NCBI RefSeq assembly: GCF_030816935.1
Contig: NZ_JAUSYO010000001.1
Location: 3,534,001 to 3,598,000 of the forward strand
DNA length: 64,000 bases
From: Arthrobacter sp. B3I9
GTDB taxonomy: Bacteria; Actinomycetota; Actinomycetes; Actinomycetales; Micrococcaceae
Direction of reading: 5' to 3'
The translations under genes were made by a program, and so were the position numbers. Positions within the stretch are counted from its first letter, which is position 1. The number at the start of each line of letters is the position of its first letter. The notes under the pieces are model-generated. The model saw only the letters and a program-made list of their open reading frames with translations. It was not told the origin of the DNA and did no database searches. Below are positions 61,914 through 64,000 of the stretch, in pieces.

Positions 61914-63274
61914 CTATGCCTGCCGCTCCCGCCACAGCAGGGACACCCCAAAGACCACCGCGCCGAGACCCAGCATCACGAACACCATGAGCCCCCAGTT
62001 GGCCGGGTTCACGCCGGTCCCGTAGAAGATGCCGATGAGCACCGTCGCTGTGATCGCGCCGACGTAGCGGCAGGTCTGGTAGATTCCGGCGGCCACGCCG
62101 CGTTCCTCCGGCCGGGTGGAGAGGAACATGCCCTGGCTGGTGGCGATACTCACCACCCCGTATGGGACCCCCAGCAGGGCAGTCACTCCAATGACAAGAG
62201 GAATGGCGAATGACGCCGTCAGTAGCCACATCGTCGCGGATGCGACGATCAGCAGTACGACGCCGGCAATCAGCACCCGCTTCACGCCGAAACGGTCCAT
62301 TGCGCGGACCGCGGGCGGCGTCACTACCACCGACATCGCGGCTAGGGGAAGCATCAGGATGCCGACGATCCCCGGGTTGTATCCGCCGGCTTCCTGCAGC
62401 AGCTGAGGCAGGCCGAAGAACGCGAAATAGTAGACGCCGCTGAAGAGGGCGAAGCCCAGATAGACGAGCAGCAGCTCGCGGTTTGAACCCAACAGCCGGA
62501 GGTCCAGGAACGGCGGGGCGAAGCGCAGTTCACGCCACACGAAGAGCACGGCCAGCAGGGTCCCGGCGCCCAGTAGCCACCAGCGGTATCCCGGCAGGAC
62601 ATTCAGCAGCGACATCATCACAAGCACCATGGCCGCCAAGAAGGCGAGGATTCCCGGTATGTCGGAGTCCCGCAGCAGCTCGGAGACCTTGCCGCGTTCA
62701 CGTTCCTCATCCGCCGGGGCGAACCGCCGGACCAGGAGAATGGCCGCGAGCGCGAGAGGAACGTTGATCAGGAACAGGGCCTGCCAGCCGACCAGGCTCA
62801 CCAGAAGCCCGCCGACCACCGGTCCGACGGCCGCCGCTGAGGTGTTGGCCATCTGGATCCGGCCCAGCGGACGACTGGACTGCACCTCGGCCAGCCGGGC
62901 CAGCGGCCCCACCAGAACAACGGCACTGGGATACGCCGTCGCGGTCCCGAGTGCCATGAACGCCCGCGCCACGCACAGCAGCGCGAAGTTCGGCGCGAAC
63001 GGTGCCACGGCGCAGGTCACGGCAACCACTGCCATCCCCAGCATGAACAGGCGGCGCGGCCCGAACCGGTCCGCCAACCGGCCCATCACCGGCTGGCCCG
63101 CGGCAGAGGTCAGGTAGAACGACGTGATCACCCAGGTGACCGCGGCGACGTGAGCCCGAAGTCCGCGCGCAGCACCACAAGGGCGACGGCGATCATGGAC
63201 GAGTTCAGCGGGTTCAGCGCCGTGCCAAGGCTGAGGCCTGCGACGGCGAGGCCGGTCCGGGGAGAGTTGCTCAC
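61914..63274 (-). pseudogene. MFS drug exporter (EmrB/QacA-type), N-terminal frameshift
   Basis: The C-terminal frame (63131 to 61914, 405 residues) covers helices 2-14 of an EmrB/QacA transporter (GRLADRFGPRRLFMLG, PLGRIQMANTSAAAVGPVVG). The N-terminal frame begins at GTG 63274 with SNSPRTGLAVAGLSLGTALN and helix 1, then ends in LTSPRSPG and stop. The correct junction would be ADFGLxxVAAVTWVITSFY; adding one base near 63148-63153 joins both. So one base has been lost near 63150. Real lesion or sequencing error. Confidence 0.8.
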
Positions 63275-63530
63275 GGCAACAGTCTGTCGCACGACGGGTG
63301 CCGATCAGAACTCGGTGTCAGCCGGCGGACGCCCATGGGCGCGTCATGCGGCGCAGGCTTTGGGCCACGCGGCGCCTGGGAGCCCCCGGAAAACCGCGGA
63401 TGTCCTCCCCACGCCGGCCGAAAGGCTGCCTCCCGTGACGCCTGGCGCCTTACCCGAGTCTGAGCCCGGCTCGACGCAAGCGACGACAGAAAGGTCGACG
63501 CCCGCGCGCTGGCGAGCCGCAAGCCGGCCC

Positions 63531-63866
63531 TTAGCGGTCCGTCTTCGCCACCGTCATCAGGATGGCAGAATCCTCTTCCGCCTCCAGGCTGTGCAGACCG
63601 TCCGGCACGATCAGGAGATCACCGGCCTTCCCCTGCCAGGACTCGTTGCCTGCCTGCAGGCGTACGCAGCCATGGAGCACGAACACCGTGGCTTCACCGG
63701 GGTTCAGGTGCTCGCTCAACTGGGTGCCCGCCCGGAACGCCATGACGGTCTGCCGGAGCACTTTCTCATGGCCGCCGAATACCGTGTCACTGGCCCGGCC
63801 GCTCGGCGCCGCCACCGCTGCCGCGATCTGCTGTCGGGCCAGGGCCTCGATCGATATCTTTTGCAT
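63531..63866 (-). CDS. Small cupin-domain protein
   Basis: 111 residues: AFRAGTQLSEHLNPGEATVF, GDLLIVPDGLHSLEAEEDSA, a single cupin barrel with one histidine-glutamate metal site. ATG 63866 follows GGTGGGGCC; the frame continues further upstream without family similarity. Function unknown, possibly sugar or small-acid binding or detoxification. Confidence 0.75.
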   Translation of the reverse strand: MQKISIEALARQQIAAAVAAPSGRASDTVFGGHEKVLRQTVMAFRAGTQLSEHLNPGEATVFVLHGCVRLQAGNESWQGKAGDLLIVPDGLHSLEAEEDSAILMTVAKTDR

Positions 63867-64000
63867 GGCCCCACCGTACCTAGAATCACCGGTTGTGCCG
63901 AGTGCCCTTGGCCCCGGACGGTGCACCCCAGCGGCACTGACGAAGGGAACGGGTTAGGCTGGTGGCACGGCTGAAGCCAACGGCCAACGGATCGTCCCAC

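Noticed and set aside
1..64000. CRISPR array
   Set aside because: No series of short direct repeats with regular spacers; the only regular repeats are the four dispersed palindromes.
1..64000. tRNA or rRNA genes and att sites at the island border
   Set aside because: No T-loop/anticodon patterns or rRNA segments were recognised, and no direct repeats flanking the island were found by eye.

Overview
The window looks like chromosome of a high-GC Gram-positive soil bacterium. Codon use, RBS style, Excalibur-domain secreted proteins, MHS-type transporters and a Wadjet type II operon fit Micrococcaceae, most likely Arthrobacter or Pseudarthrobacter. This is inferred from gene content; no rRNA or tRNA gene is present to confirm it.

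Bases 1-23200 are a dense defence island. In order: the 3' part of a phospholipase-D-fold gene overlapping a SNF2-like helicase; an OGG-fold DNA glycosylase; a 585-residue protein of unknown function; a PLD-helicase-DUF3427 gene on the minus strand, broken by one frameshift; a small McrA-like restriction protein; a HigB toxin with a HigA antitoxin fused to an ImmA/IrrE metalloprotease; a compact ubiquitin-like operon (one-domain Ubl, cysteine-free E2-like protein, JAB-E1 fusion); and a complete four-gene Wadjet type II operon (JetABCD). Gene overlaps show that JetA-D form one unit and that the Ubl genes form another, 109 bases upstream on the same strand.

From 23.4 to 33.3 kb is an alpha-glucoside uptake locus (LacI regulator with palindromic operators, lipoprotein binding protein with a frameshift, two permeases, GH13 glucosidase), then a stretch of debris: a truncated IS21-type left end, two extra broken copies of the GH13 3' end, DeoR and GNAT remnants, a small YciI gene, a small protein with four GSYVT repeats, and an Excalibur protein.

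From 33.5 to 45.3 kb are ordinary genes: LmeA-like lipoprotein, ArsR-AHSA1 fusion, MHS transporter, a nitrilase-APC permease-nitrilase operon divergent from a GntR regulator, MFS exporter and a secreted HNH nuclease with Excalibur domain. Four copies of a 66-67 base palindromic repeat, all in the same orientation, lie at 32.3, 42.3, 43.8 and 44.1 kb. From 45.4 to 64 kb are a secreted acidic protein, an ECF sigma factor with its membrane partner, a PucR-type regulator followed by an Fe-alcohol dehydrogenase/aldehyde dehydrogenase/transporter operon (probably gamma-hydroxybutyrate or a similar omega-hydroxy acid), a histidine phosphatase, an alpha/beta hydrolase, a BBE-type flavoenzyme, an ArsR-CDF metal efflux operon, a secreted GDPD, a SnoaL-like protein, a frameshifted MFS exporter and a cupin.

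Three otherwise intact genes carry single-base frameshifts (near 9475, 25974 and 63150); two of these are in short G or C runs, so sequencing error must be considered before calling them dead.
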